Source of the DNA: a bacterium
Lineage (GTDB): Bacteria; Cyanobacteriota; Vampirovibrionia; Gastranaerophilales; Gastranaerophilaceae
NCBI GenBank assembly: GCA_024408765.1
Contig: JAKSUR010000007.1
Span: 1-39,310, forward strand
Direction: 5' to 3'
Length of the DNA: 39,310 bases
Both the position numbers and the translations under genes were made by a program. Shown here piece by piece: positions 22,876-31,747 of the stretch (positions are counted from its first letter, which is position 1; the number at the start of each line of letters is the position of its first letter). The notes beneath the pieces were generated by a model. It did not search any database and was not told the origin of the DNA. It worked only from the letters and a program-made list of their open reading frames with translations.

Positions 22876-24510
22876 ATGTGTATGATAAATAGAATCAGTG
22901 TAGAAAACAACAAAATAAACAACTGTTATACAGCCCGCAACAACGACAAGACTGATATGTCCAATCCAAGCTTTAAGGGGGCTATTCTTCCTATACTTAT
23001 ACAAGGGGTACAGGCTTGTGAACAAAATCCTATGATAAATGTTGCCGTTATTGATATGTTTTCAGCCATTCTTCCGAGAACATTTGTGGAATCTTTAACA
23101 AACTGGTTCGCAGGATTTGAGGCGTTCAGACGTGAATCTTCCGGTTTAATAGTTAACTGCATGATACCAAGTGTTATAACTCTCGGTATAGCAAAGCTTT
23201 TGAACGGTTTAATAATGCCTAAAAAATCAAATATGGCTTCTTGTTGGGCAGATTCAAATATGATAGAAAAGTTCTCTAAGGTATATGAAGCATCGAGTTC
23301 TCAAAATAAGGTGCAAGACTCAATTAAAACTATAATTGGCAATATAGAAGGCTTTAAAGGCAATAAAGAAATTGCGTTTAAAGATATTCTTACCAAAGAA
23401 GAACTGAATAATTATGCAAAACGACTTAGTAATCTTACAGACGGTAATGCTTCAAACAAAGAGATTAAGAAAAAGATAAAAGAAATATCGGATGAAATAG
23501 TTTCGAAGACAAAAGTTTATGAAAATATAAAAGTTAACGGTGGAAATAATCCGGCAAAAGCAAATAATGTCGAAGATTTATTGAAAAACTGCACACAATT
23601 CTTTAAAGAGTACAAAAAAGCTGACGGCAACATAACAATGACTGAATTTTCGAACAAGAGCAAAAAACTCGTACGTACAAAGAGTTTGCTTGGCTTGGCA
23701 GTTGTTCTTCCTCTGGCTGCTTCAATGCAATTTATTAACAGGTGGATAACGGAAAAAACATCCGGAATAAAAGGTGCACCTATATATAAGGATTACGGAA
23801 AAGAGAATTCTAATAAAATAGATGAAAAAACTAAGAAAAAAGGGCTATTAAAACAAAAACTTATATCTATGGGTTCAATGCTAACGGTTGGATTGTTATC
23901 TATGATGAAAATGCCTACAATGAACTTGCTTGAATTTAAGGGTATTTTCCCGACAATGGATCAAGCAAGATTAATTTCTACAACGACATTTATGTCAAGA
24001 ATGGCAGCCGCTGATGATAAAAATGAACTTGCAGAAGCTACTGTTAGGGATATAGCGACATTCCTCAGTTTATATTTCTTGGGTGATTATGCTGCAAAAG
24101 CAACCGCAACTATTATTCAAAAGAAAACAGGTACAAAACTTTTGAATGATACCAAACCTTTAAAGGGTAATGAAAATATGGTAAAGAAAGCATGGCACTG
24201 GTTTAAGGATGTCAACTTAAAATCTTCAAAAGAAGTTATCAGTAAAACAGAAGAAGAATTAAAAATAAAAGGTTTAAAACCAAGTAGTGAACAAAAGAAA
24301 ATAATAGAAAAAGAATTAAAAAAAGCTACGGGATATCGTTCAGCTTGCCAAGTGACCAATTTAGGTGTATCATTGACTTTACTGGGGTTGATTATTCCAA
24401 TCTTTTTACGAAAGAATACAGCAAGAAAACATGCCGAAGATCTTAAATTAGCACAAAGTGCAGTATCGTCAGACCGCAATAAACAGGAAAAAGCGACATT
24501 GGTTGCTTGA
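22876..24510 (+). CDS. Multi-helix membrane protein of unknown function, paralogue 1
   Basis: A 544-residue protein (ATG at 22882 is an alternative start). An N-terminal polar leader ends in the short motif NPSFKG (30-35). Next comes ILPRTFVESLTNWFAGFEAF followed by RRESSG (65-90), a hydrophobic segment (about 91-113), and a long charged helical region (115-265) probably outside the membrane. Further hydrophobic segments lie at about 268-290, 328-348, 390-412 and 490-512, the last followed by a basic tail. The segment EFKGIFPTMDQARL with TFMSRMAAADDKNELAEATV and FLGDYAAKAT (about 353-412) is shared with the next gene. There is no signal peptide and no known enzymatic motif. It is 60 bases upstream of its paralogue, which suggests a two-gene operon. 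Confidence 0.75.
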   Translation: MCMINRISVENNKINNCYTARNNDKTDMSNPSFKGAILPILIQGVQACEQNPMINVAVIDMFSAILPRTFVESLTNWFAGFEAFRRESSGLIVNCMIPSVITLGIAKLLNGLIMPKKSNMASCWADSNMIEKFSKVYEASSSQNKVQDSIKTIIGNIEGFKGNKEIAFKDILTKEELNNYAKRLSNLTDGNASNKEIKKKIKEISDEIVSKTKVYENIKVNGGNNPAKANNVEDLLKNCTQFFKEYKKADGNITMTEFSNKSKKLVRTKSLLGLAVVLPLAASMQFINRWITEKTSGIKGAPIYKDYGKENSNKIDEKTKKKGLLKQKLISMGSMLTVGLLSMMKMPTMNLLEFKGIFPTMDQARLISTTTFMSRMAAADDKNELAEATVRDIATFLSLYFLGDYAAKATATIIQKKTGTKLLNDTKPLKGNENMVKKAWHWFKDVNLKSSKEVISKTEEELKIKGLKPSSEQKKIIEKELKKATGYRSACQVTNLGVSLTLLGLIIPIFLRKNTARKHAEDLKLAQSAVSSDRNKQEKATLVA

Positions 24511-24570
24511 AATACTTAAAACGCAAAAAAAATTTTTTCGTGTTTTATTAATAAAGGTAGTGTAAAAAAT

Positions 24571-26244
24571 ATGAAAGTACAACAATTAAACCAAAATGAT
24601 AAATACAATATAAATATCAGTCCAAGCTCAAAAGGGGCCGGAGATGCTTTTTTAAGATATCTTGCTACAAACCAAGCTGTTGGCGCAAACGCTGTAGATA
24701 TATCATTTATGGTTGTACCAAGGACAGGCAGTGATTTAATAAGACGAGGCCCTTTGGCAGGTGCAGAAACCGCTCGTCGTGAGGCATCAGGCACTGCCAA
24801 TCATACGTTGGTAGGCGTTTATGGCATAGGAGCCGGTGCATTAGCAACTACATTGATGGGTATTGATCGTAAATACGGGACAAAATCAAATCAAATAATG
24901 ACTGCACCTGAAACTTTAAATATTTTAGCGCAAAATAAATCATCTCAATTGGCAAAAAATAGCCACCAATCAGATTATCTCCGTCAAACATTAAAAAATT
25001 TAAAAGCATTCAATCCAACATCTGCAAAAGCAGACAAGGAGGGTTTTGTTAAATTATCTGATAAAACTATAGATGAAGTTGTAAAAATTCTTGATAATGC
25101 GATTAACGACAAAGATATGAATTACAAAAAATGGGCAAATGCAAAAACAAGTAATTCAATAGACGTTATTTTAAACAAAATTACGGCTGATACAGGAGCT
25201 CAATCAACTTACATATTGGAATCTGTTGAAAAAGAAGCTAACGGTAAAGCCAAAGTAGTAAGTGAAACGACATTAAAAACTTTACTGGAAGATGTTTATA
25301 AAGTTTCGGAAGCATTTAACAAAGAACAAGTTAAAGAAGCTTTTGAATCCCAGATTAAATCCGGAAATGGTATAGAAGCAAATGAATACCTGAAAAAGTT
25401 ATCTAAGTTTAAACGTATAAAATCAATAGCAGGTTTTGCGATTGCTGCCGGAGTCGGTATGTCTATACAACCGCTTAATATGTATTTAACAAAGAAAAAG
25501 ACAGGGCAAGACGGTTTTGTTGGTGTCGAAGGCAGAAGTAAAGACGAAAGTATGGAATTTAAACTCTTAAAAGCCGGAAGTGCTGCCGCATTTTTCGCAA
25601 TGGTACTTGGAACATTGGGAACAGGCTTAAAAGGCTTTATGGATAAAATGGAATTCAAAGGATTTTGGCCGACAATTAGCCAATTAAAGGGTGTTTACGG
25701 CTTAACCATTATTTCCAGACTATTTTCAGCTAGAGATAAGGATGAATTAAGGGAATCTTTAACAAAAGATACTCTCGGTTTCTTAAGTTGGCTTGTTTTA
25801 GGTGATTTTGTGAACAGAATGACCGCAGAAGCACTCGACAAAAAGCTTGATAAAACAGTTATGAACAGAACAAGTGAAACTGCTAATAAAGGTTTTTGGT
25901 CGAGAGTATTTAACTCTAAGCTTAAAACAAGAGATGAAATTCTTATAGAAACATTGTCAGAAAACAGAATTGATACTGTTAAAAAAGACGGTGATAAAGT
26001 TATTGCAAAGAAATTCAAAGAAATGATTAAAGATTTGGATAAACTTCCTGAAAACATCAGAAAATCAACCCAAAAACGTATGAGTGTATTAAACAAGGCA
26101 CAATTAGCAGGATATTTATTCTCCGGTTTGGTTCTTGGTCTTGGTATTCCTAATTTAAATATTTATATTACAAATAAATTAGATAAAAAACGCAAAGCAA
26201 AGATGAACAATGAAGAAAGTTTAAATAAATTGCAAGTACAATAA
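24571..26244 (+). CDS. Multi-helix membrane protein of unknown function, paralogue 2
   Basis: A 557-residue protein with the same plan as the preceding gene. The N-terminus carries ISPSSKG (16-22), aligned to the NPSFKG of the neighbour. Then come VVPRTGSDLIRRGPLAGAET and ARREASG (48-74), a hydrophobic segment (79-98), a charged region (100-280), and hydrophobic segments at about 283-305, 334-353, 400-417 and 514-533. The shared block reads MEFKGFWPTISQLKG, ISRLFSARDKDELRESLT and WLVLGDFVNRM (about 359-418). The identity is low but the order of motifs and helices is the same, which indicates an old duplication. No family is recognised. The ribosome site is weak (AAGGT about 12 bases upstream). 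Confidence 0.75.
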   Translation: MKVQQLNQNDKYNINISPSSKGAGDAFLRYLATNQAVGANAVDISFMVVPRTGSDLIRRGPLAGAETARREASGTANHTLVGVYGIGAGALATTLMGIDRKYGTKSNQIMTAPETLNILAQNKSSQLAKNSHQSDYLRQTLKNLKAFNPTSAKADKEGFVKLSDKTIDEVVKILDNAINDKDMNYKKWANAKTSNSIDVILNKITADTGAQSTYILESVEKEANGKAKVVSETTLKTLLEDVYKVSEAFNKEQVKEAFESQIKSGNGIEANEYLKKLSKFKRIKSIAGFAIAAGVGMSIQPLNMYLTKKKTGQDGFVGVEGRSKDESMEFKLLKAGSAAAFFAMVLGTLGTGLKGFMDKMEFKGFWPTISQLKGVYGLTIISRLFSARDKDELRESLTKDTLGFLSWLVLGDFVNRMTAEALDKKLDKTVMNRTSETANKGFWSRVFNSKLKTRDEILIETLSENRIDTVKKDGDKVIAKKFKEMIKDLDKLPENIRKSTQKRMSVLNKAQLAGYLFSGLVLGLGIPNLNIYITNKLDKKRKAKMNNEESLNKLQVQ

Positions 26245-26323
26245 TTATTTGCGAAAGTAGCGTAAGAAATTTCAATTCTAATTTATACACGTATATTTAT
26301 GTGTAAGCAAATTAATTATTAAA

Positions 26324-26355
26324 ACCGTAAAAGTAGAAATGAATTATTTTACGGT
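26324..26355 (+). terminator. Hairpin after paralogue 2
   Basis: ACCGTAAAA (26324-26332) pairs with TTTTACGGT (26347-26355). There is only a weak T-rich tail, so it is a possible terminator or mRNA 3' stabiliser. Confidence 0.45.
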
Positions 26356-26378
26356 ATTCAAACTCGCATTGCATTATC

Positions 26379-26407
26379 TTTACAATCACACCTGTTTTTG
26401 TTAAAAT
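26379..26407 (+). promoter_or_regulatory. Promoter of aspS
   Basis: TTTACA at 26379-26384, 17 bases, TAAAAT at 26402-26407; the leader would be about 36 bases and includes GGGAG. Confidence 0.55.
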
Positions 26408-26449
26408 CAAGTTGCAAAATAAAAAAAGTTTTTATGGGAGATTGAAAAA

Positions 26450-28225
26450 TTGAAAACACGAATGAAATCGCATAATTGCGGAGAATTAAATTTAAACAAT
26501 TTAGATGAAGAAGTTACATTATCCGGATGGGTTTCAACAGTAAGAGATCTCGGCGGTATTTTATTTATAGAACTTCGTGACAGAAGCGGATTTTTTCAGC
26601 TGGTGGCTAATCCGCAAGTTAACCCTGAAGTACATAAAGTATTTTCAAAAGTCAGAAGTGAATATGTAATAACTGCAAAAGGCAGAGTATCCAAAAGGCC
26701 GGAAGAAACATATAACGAAAAATATCCAACGGGGCAAGTTGAAATGTATCCTGAATCGGTAAACATATTATCAGAATCAAAAGTTTTGCCTTTTGTATTA
26801 GGAGATGAAACTGTTTCGGAAGATATTCGTTTAAAATATCGTTATTTGGATATAAGAAATGACAAAATGCTTCATAATTTAACAACAAGACATAATATCG
26901 TTCAGGCGGTTCGTAATTATCTGAATAACAAAGGATTTCTGGAAGTTGAAACACCTATTCTGATTAAAACTACTCCTGAGGGTGCAAGAGATTATCTTGT
27001 TCCGTCAAGAGTTCAGGAAGGTAAATTTTTTGCACTTCCTCAATCACCGCAAATATTTAAGCAACTCTTAATGGTAGGAGGAATTGAGCAATATTATCAA
27101 ATTGCAAAATGCTTTAGAGATGAAGATTTGCGTGCAGACAGACAACCTGAATTCACTCAAATAGATATGGAAATGTCTTTTGTTGAGCAAAAAGATGTGA
27201 TAAATGTTGTTGAAGGATTATTAGTTGATGCCTTTAATGCTGCCGGTGTTTCTATAAATCCTCCATTTAAACAAATAACGTGGCAGGAAGCAATTGACAA
27301 ATACGGTTCTGATAAACCTGATACAAGATTTGGCTTAGAACTTTTTGATATTGGTGATATTATCTTACAATCAGAATTTGAAATAGTTAAAAAGACTCTT
27401 CAAAACGGTGGTATTGTCCGCGGTATAAAAATCGAAGGCGGAGCTAAATATTCAAGAAAAGATATTGATGATATTACAAAACTTGCTGTTTCATTTGGAG
27501 CAAAAGCTCTTGCTAATATTATTTACAATGAGGATGGCACAGCGAAATCTCCGGTATTAAAATTTGTTACTGACGAACAAGCAAAGGCTATTCAAGAAAG
27601 AGCCGATGCGAAAGCCGGTGATATAATATTCTTTGTCGCTGATAAACCGAAACTTGTTTATGACATTATGGGCAGATTAAGATTACATTTCGGAAAATCA
27701 TTGAATTTAATTGATGAAAATAAACACAATCTTTTGTGGGTTGTAGACTTTCCAATGTTTGAATGGTCAGATGAAGAAGGAAGGTTTATGGCAATGCACC
27801 ATCCGTTTACTTCACCAAATTTAGAAGATTTGGATAAATTAGACAGTGGTGATTTAGGTAATGTGAAATCAATAGCGTACGATGTTGTTTATAACGGAAC
27901 AGAATTAGGTGGCGGTTCTGTAAGAATACACTCCTCAGAAGTTCAAAAGAAAATCTTTAAAGCACTTGGATTAACAGAAGAAGAAGCAACCGAAAAATTC
28001 GGTTTTATGGTCAATGCTCTCCAATACGGTACACCACCACATGCAGGTTTGGCAATCGGTTTAGACAGATTGGTTGCACTATTATGCAGGACCGAATCAA
28101 TCCGTGACGTAATAGCATTTCCAAAGAACGCAAGTGCAAAGTGTCTTATGTCTGACGCTCCCGGTGAGGCTTCTTTGCAACAATTAAGAGAACTCCACAT
28201 AAAAAGCACGGTAAAAAAAGATTAA
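26450..28225 (+). CDS. aspS: Aspartyl-tRNA synthetase (TTG start)
   Basis: A 591-residue class II synthetase of the bacterial type, charging tRNA-Asp (or tRNA-Asp/Asn if non-discriminating). The anticodon-binding OB fold opens the protein (VTLSGWVSTVRDLGGILFIE). Motif 2 is KCFRDEDLRADRQPEFTQID, the bacterial GAD insertion lies at about 290-420, and motif 3 is HAGLAIGLDRLVALL; the FPKNASAKCLMSDAP ending is typical. The start is TTG at 26450 because GGGAG (26436-26440) sits nine bases upstream; the next ATG, at 26462, is 21 bases from it. No separate asparaginyl enzyme is in view, so the discrimination class cannot be judged. Confidence 0.97.
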   Translation: MKTRMKSHNCGELNLNNLDEEVTLSGWVSTVRDLGGILFIELRDRSGFFQLVANPQVNPEVHKVFSKVRSEYVITAKGRVSKRPEETYNEKYPTGQVEMYPESVNILSESKVLPFVLGDETVSEDIRLKYRYLDIRNDKMLHNLTTRHNIVQAVRNYLNNKGFLEVETPILIKTTPEGARDYLVPSRVQEGKFFALPQSPQIFKQLLMVGGIEQYYQIAKCFRDEDLRADRQPEFTQIDMEMSFVEQKDVINVVEGLLVDAFNAAGVSINPPFKQITWQEAIDKYGSDKPDTRFGLELFDIGDIILQSEFEIVKKTLQNGGIVRGIKIEGGAKYSRKDIDDITKLAVSFGAKALANIIYNEDGTAKSPVLKFVTDEQAKAIQERADAKAGDIIFFVADKPKLVYDIMGRLRLHFGKSLNLIDENKHNLLWVVDFPMFEWSDEEGRFMAMHHPFTSPNLEDLDKLDSGDLGNVKSIAYDVVYNGTELGGGSVRIHSSEVQKKIFKALGLTEEEATEKFGFMVNALQYGTPPHAGLAIGLDRLVALLCRTESIRDVIAFPKNASAKCLMSDAPGEASLQQLRELHIKSTVKKD

Positions 28226-28248
28226 TTTTCGATATATCAATAGTAAAA

Positions 28249-28278
28249 GAGGCTTCTGATAACAGAAGCCCTTTTTTA
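28249..28278 (+). terminator. Terminator of aspS
   Basis: Stem GGCTTCTG/CAGAAGCC with an ATAA loop, followed by C and six T. Confidence 0.9.
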
Positions 28279-28299
28279 TATAAATGTTATTTTATATAA

Positions 28300-29007
28300 T
28301 TAATTCCATTTATAAATAACTTTACCACTATTATCAACGATTGAGCCTGAACAATATGTCCAATCCATTGTAGTAAAATCATCTGTCTTGCTGCATTTAC
28401 CTGATGTTTCCCAAGACTCACCACCTAAGTCAGGATCAGCAGCAAACCGTTTGCTTCCAACAGGAAGTATAGTTCCTTCATTATCGATATCAATATATAC
28501 TTCAAACAAGTCTTTTGCTTTTTGGTTTGGTTTTTTTTCGATGCCATTTACATCAATCCATAAACGTATGTATTTGCCAAAATTATTTCCCGGGAAAATA
28601 TATGCAATATTGTTTTTATTTTGATAAATATATTGACTTGTATAATCAATTGTTTCTGTTCCATTTAAATCAGCATTATTGTAAGTAACATTTTTATCAA
28701 TTTTAGCTGCACCCAATTTTGACATAATGTGTGGTTCAAAACACTTATCTTCATATTTTGTTGTGGCATTGGCAATATCCTCTTCATCTTGTAAACCAAG
28801 ACAATTTTCACGAATACCATACATTTCATTTTGAACAATCATTATGGAATTAGCAATTTCCATAGCTGAAATAGCTTTAACAAGTGATGTTGCAATTTGT
28901 TCTTTTTGATAATTAGACATAAGCGCAGGGATTGTTAATGTTGCAAGCACCCCTATTATACCAAGTGTGACAAGAACTTCTGCTAATGTAAAACCTCTTT
29001 TTATCAT
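28300..29007 (-). CDS. Type IV pilin-like prepilin
   Basis: A 235-residue prepilin. The class III leader is MIKRG with cleavage by prepilin peptidase before FTLAEVLVTLGIIGVLATLT, with the conserved E5 of mature pilins. A hydrophobic helix of about 20 residues follows, leading to IPALMSNYQKEQIATSL. The globular part contains four cysteines outside the leader (NCLGLQDEED, DKCFEPH, GKCSKTD, DWTYCSG) that could form disulfides. It could be a pilus subunit or a type II-like pseudopilin; pilT in this window is a possible partner. An AGGA ribosome site lies about eight bases before the ATG, with TATACT a little upstream. Confidence 0.88.
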   Translation of the reverse strand: MIKRGFTLAEVLVTLGIIGVLATLTIPALMSNYQKEQIATSLVKAISAMEIANSIMIVQNEMYGIRENCLGLQDEEDIANATTKYEDKCFEPHIMSKLGAAKIDKNVTYNNADLNGTETIDYTSQYIYQNKNNIAYIFPGNNFGKYIRLWIDVNGIEKKPNQKAKDLFEVYIDIDNEGTILPVGSKRFAADPDLGGESWETSGKCSKTDDFTTMDWTYCSGSIVDNSGKVIYKWN

Positions 29008-29225
29008 AATTTTATCCTCATAGTATACTATAGATAAATTATAAATGTATTTTTAATATTATGCATCATTTTTTTGTGAGTATGTAGAAATATAATAGAA
29101 AAATTCTCGTTTAATTATAAAACACATAAAATAAAATTTGCTGTTACAATCCGATACACTTTATTGAATTGTAAAAATCTTTGGGCTATTCTGTTATTGT
29201 GTTAGTTTAGTTTTTGGGTGATTAA

Positions 29226-30254
29226 ATGGAAAAAGGTTTTGTAGAGAATGGCTTTATCATAAATCTGAGCAATTCAAAGAATACAAATCAATTGATTTAT
29301 GAATTAAGCAATATAATGGAACATCCCGATGTAAAAGGTAAAAGAATTTGTCTGAAATTAGGCGGTATAGATTTAAAACAGTCACAGTTACTAAGTATTA
29401 AAGCGTTAATAGAATCGACTGATGCAGAAATCGCATTGGTAGATACGGTTTCCGAACAAACAGAGGCTTCTGCAGTCAGTTTAGGGATACTTGTTTCAAA
29501 AGTCAGTGATGATATTCAGACAAAGAATATAACTGAAAGTGTATCAGAAGGTGAGCCGGTTATTGTAAAAGAAGAACTTGTAACAGAAGAAGTTCCTGTT
29601 GATGACAATGCTGATGACTTTTGCGAAGGTGAAAATAAAGTTGTTGAAGTTGATGCCGGTATAAAAACATCCGATATTAGTCCTATTAGCACAATGGAAG
29701 GTGTAGATGATGTATATACTGAAGAATCCGAACATGAATTATCCGAAATAATACCTTCTGAACATTTTGAAACTGAATTTGAAAAACTTGCTGCAAAGGA
29801 AGGCCTAATTTCAAATGATGATGCCGGAAAATATATTTTGTTAGATACAGGTGAAGTTTTACCGCAAGGTGCTGAGGAACATTCAAAAGATACAAAATCA
29901 CTTCCGACTTTGTATTTGAGTCAAACTCTTCGTTCAGGACAAACTGTTACTTATGAGGGGAATATTCTTATAATAGGTGATGCCCACCCGGGAAGTGAAA
30001 TTATAGCTGAAGGCGATATTACCGTATGGGGAATATTGGGCGGTATAGCTCATGCGGGTTGTAACGGTAATATAACCTCCAAAGTAAGAGCTTTAAAACT
30101 TAATGCGATACAATTAAGGATAGCAAGTTTATATGCAAGGCGCAATGATACGTTAAATGTACCTTATGTACAAAAAACGAATGAGTTTACTCCTGAAGAA
30201 GCTCAAATTGAAGATGGAAAAATTGTAATTTATAAAAAGTTAAGGAGAGATTAA
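29226..30254 (+). CDS. minC: Septum-site determining protein MinC (long linker)
   Basis: A 342-residue FtsZ inhibitor, longer than E. coli MinC (231). Residues about 1-95 match the N-terminal FtsZ-acting domain weakly (GFIINLSNSKNTNQLIYELS; KGKRICLKLGGIDLKQSQLL). Residues about 96-225 are an acidic low-complexity linker. The C-terminal MinC_C beta-helix is clear (about 228-335): YLSQTLRSGQTVTYEGNILI, GDAHPGSEIIAEGDITVWGI, the GxAHAG turn GIAHAGCNG, and IASLYARRND. It is the first gene of minCDE and its stop overlaps the minD start by one base (TAATG). A GGGTGA stretch lies just before the ATG. Confidence 0.92.
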   Translation: MEKGFVENGFIINLSNSKNTNQLIYELSNIMEHPDVKGKRICLKLGGIDLKQSQLLSIKALIESTDAEIALVDTVSEQTEASAVSLGILVSKVSDDIQTKNITESVSEGEPVIVKEELVTEEVPVDDNADDFCEGENKVVEVDAGIKTSDISPISTMEGVDDVYTEESEHELSEIIPSEHFETEFEKLAAKEGLISNDDAGKYILLDTGEVLPQGAEEHSKDTKSLPTLYLSQTLRSGQTVTYEGNILIIGDAHPGSEIIAEGDITVWGILGGIAHAGCNGNITSKVRALKLNAIQLRIASLYARRNDTLNVPYVQKTNEFTPEEAQIEDGKIVIYKKLRRD

Positions 30255-31066
30255 TGACCGGTCGAGTAATAGTAATAACATCAGGTAAAGGTGGAGTCGG
30301 AAAAACCACCACAAGTGCAAATATCGGAACAGCTCTTGCAAAAGAAGGGCACAAAGTAGTTCTTATTGATACGGATTTAGGTTTAAGAAACTTGGATTTA
30401 CTTCTGGGGCTTGAAAATCGTATCGTTTACACAATTGTTGATGTAATTGAAGAAAGATGTAAATTAAAACAAGCATTGGTTAAAGATAAAAAGAATCCTA
30501 ATTTATCTTTATTAGCTGCTGCTCAGACCAGAGATAAATCTGCTGTGAATGCAGAACAATTAAGAGATATTTGCGACAAATTAAAAGAAAAAAATGATTT
30601 TGTTCTTGTAGATTGTCCGGCAGGTATTGAACAGGGATTTCAAAATGCAGTTGCAGGTGCTTCCGAAGCAATCGTTGTTACAACCCCTGAAATGTCTGCA
30701 ATAAGAGATGCTGACAGAATTATCGGTCTTTTAAACACAAAAGAAGAAATTACGAGTACAAGACTGTTGTTAAACAGAGTTCGACCAAACCTCATTAAGA
30801 ATAACGAAATGATGAGCGTGGATGATGTTGTAGGAATACTTGAAGTTCCTTTAATAGGCATAATTCCGGAAGATACCGGCATTATAACATCAACAAATAA
30901 AGGTGAGCCTATTGTTAATGATGAAAGTTCACTTGCAGGTCAAGCTTATAGAAATGTCGCAAAAAGAATTTTAGGTGACGAAGTTCCGTTTTTAGATTTA
31001 GATGAGCCAAAAGGGCTTATGGCAAAAATTAAAAATGTTTTTGCGAAATTGAAAGCGAAGGTGTAA
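30254..31066 (+). CDS. minD: Septum-site determining ATPase MinD
   Basis: A 270-residue ParA/MinD-type ATPase that recruits MinC to the membrane and, with MinE, places the division site. It has the deviant Walker A GKGGVGKTTT (11-20), switch I VVLIDTDLGLRNLDLLLG, Walker B FVLVDCPAGIEQGF, and TTPEMSAIRDADRIIGLL. The C-terminal amphipathic membrane-targeting helix is present (GLMAKIKNVFAKLKAKV). AAGGAGAG lies a few bases before the ATG, inside the end of minC; minE starts one base after the minD stop, so the three genes are coupled. Confidence 0.97.
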   Translation: MTGRVIVITSGKGGVGKTTTSANIGTALAKEGHKVVLIDTDLGLRNLDLLLGLENRIVYTIVDVIEERCKLKQALVKDKKNPNLSLLAAAQTRDKSAVNAEQLRDICDKLKEKNDFVLVDCPAGIEQGFQNAVAGASEAIVVTTPEMSAIRDADRIIGLLNTKEEITSTRLLLNRVRPNLIKNNEMMSVDDVVGILEVPLIGIIPEDTGIITSTNKGEPIVNDESSLAGQAYRNVAKRILGDEVPFLDLDEPKGLMAKIKNVFAKLKAKV

Positions 31067-31067
31067 T

Positions 31068-31643
31068 ATGGGACTTTTAACTGATTTTTATAATACGGTT
31101 GCAAGGTTCTTTAAACCGCAAGAGGATGAGGATGAAGCATCAAAATCCGTTGCAACAAACAGGTTAAAACTGGTTTTAATGCAAGACAGAACAAATTTAA
31201 CTCCAAAAATATTGGAACAAATGCGTGGAGAACTTGTAGATTTGCTTTCAAAATATTTGGAAATGGATAAAGAACTTCTTGAACTTAATTTTGAACAAGA
31301 AGGCGATCAGGTTGCTTTGATGCTTTCAATTCCTGTAATAAGAGCAAAAGACGAAGAAGAAATAGAAGAAGCACTTGTAGCACAAAACAGAAATAAAGAA
31401 GCTGATGAGGATGAGTTCTCAGAAGAAGAATCAGATGAAGAAGTCGAAGCTGATGAGGATGAGTTCTCAGAAGAAGAATCAGATGAAGAAGTCGAAGCTG
31501 ATGAGGATGAGGATTCAGAAAACACTGAAACAACTGAAGTCGCTGACGGAGATGACATTTCTGCGGATGTAAATAATAACGAAACGAAAACTTGTAAAAA
31601 ATCCAAAAAATCAGCAAAAGAAGAAGCTGTTTCTGAAATTTAG
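31068..31643 (+). CDS. minE: MinE with a long acidic repeat tail
   Basis: A 191-residue protein. Residues 1-90 are a MinE: the N-terminal membrane-targeting helix GLLTDFYNTVARFF, the MinD-interacting helix ATNRLKLVLMQDRTNLTP and the dimer domain with LLSKYLEMDKELLEL and VALMLSIPV. MinE is usually about 85-100 residues; here about 100 extra residues follow. They are strongly acidic and include 16-residue tandem repeats beginning EADEDEFSEEESDEEV (two full and one partial copy), then a basic ending (KKSKKSAKEE). The position directly after minD and the intact core support the call. What the tail does is unknown. Confidence 0.92.
   Translation: MGLLTDFYNTVARFFKPQEDEDEASKSVATNRLKLVLMQDRTNLTPKILEQMRGELVDLLSKYLEMDKELLELNFEQEGDQVALMLSIPVIRAKDEEEIEEALVAQNRNKEADEDEFSEEESDEEVEADEDEFSEEESDEEVEADEDEDSENTETTEVADGDDISADVNNNETKTCKKSKKSAKEEAVSEI
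31398..31511 (+). repeat. 48-bp tandem repeat inside minE
   Basis: Two exact 48-base units (starting at 31398 and 31446) and the first 18 bases of a third (from 31494). The period is a multiple of three, so gain or loss of units keeps the frame. Confidence 0.95.
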
Positions 31644-31747
31644 GTATAGTTTGTATCTTCGGCATTATATTTGATATTAATAATTTTTCAAACAAAAGAA
31701 CAATGCGGATGTCAAATTTTGTTTTGATGTTGAGTCGGCTGATAATA

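Noticed and set aside
31285-31695. Long leftward frames opposite minE, rich in Ser or Leu/His/Pro
   Set aside because: They are low-complexity mirror images of the acidic repeat on the coding strand; minE is clearly the real gene.
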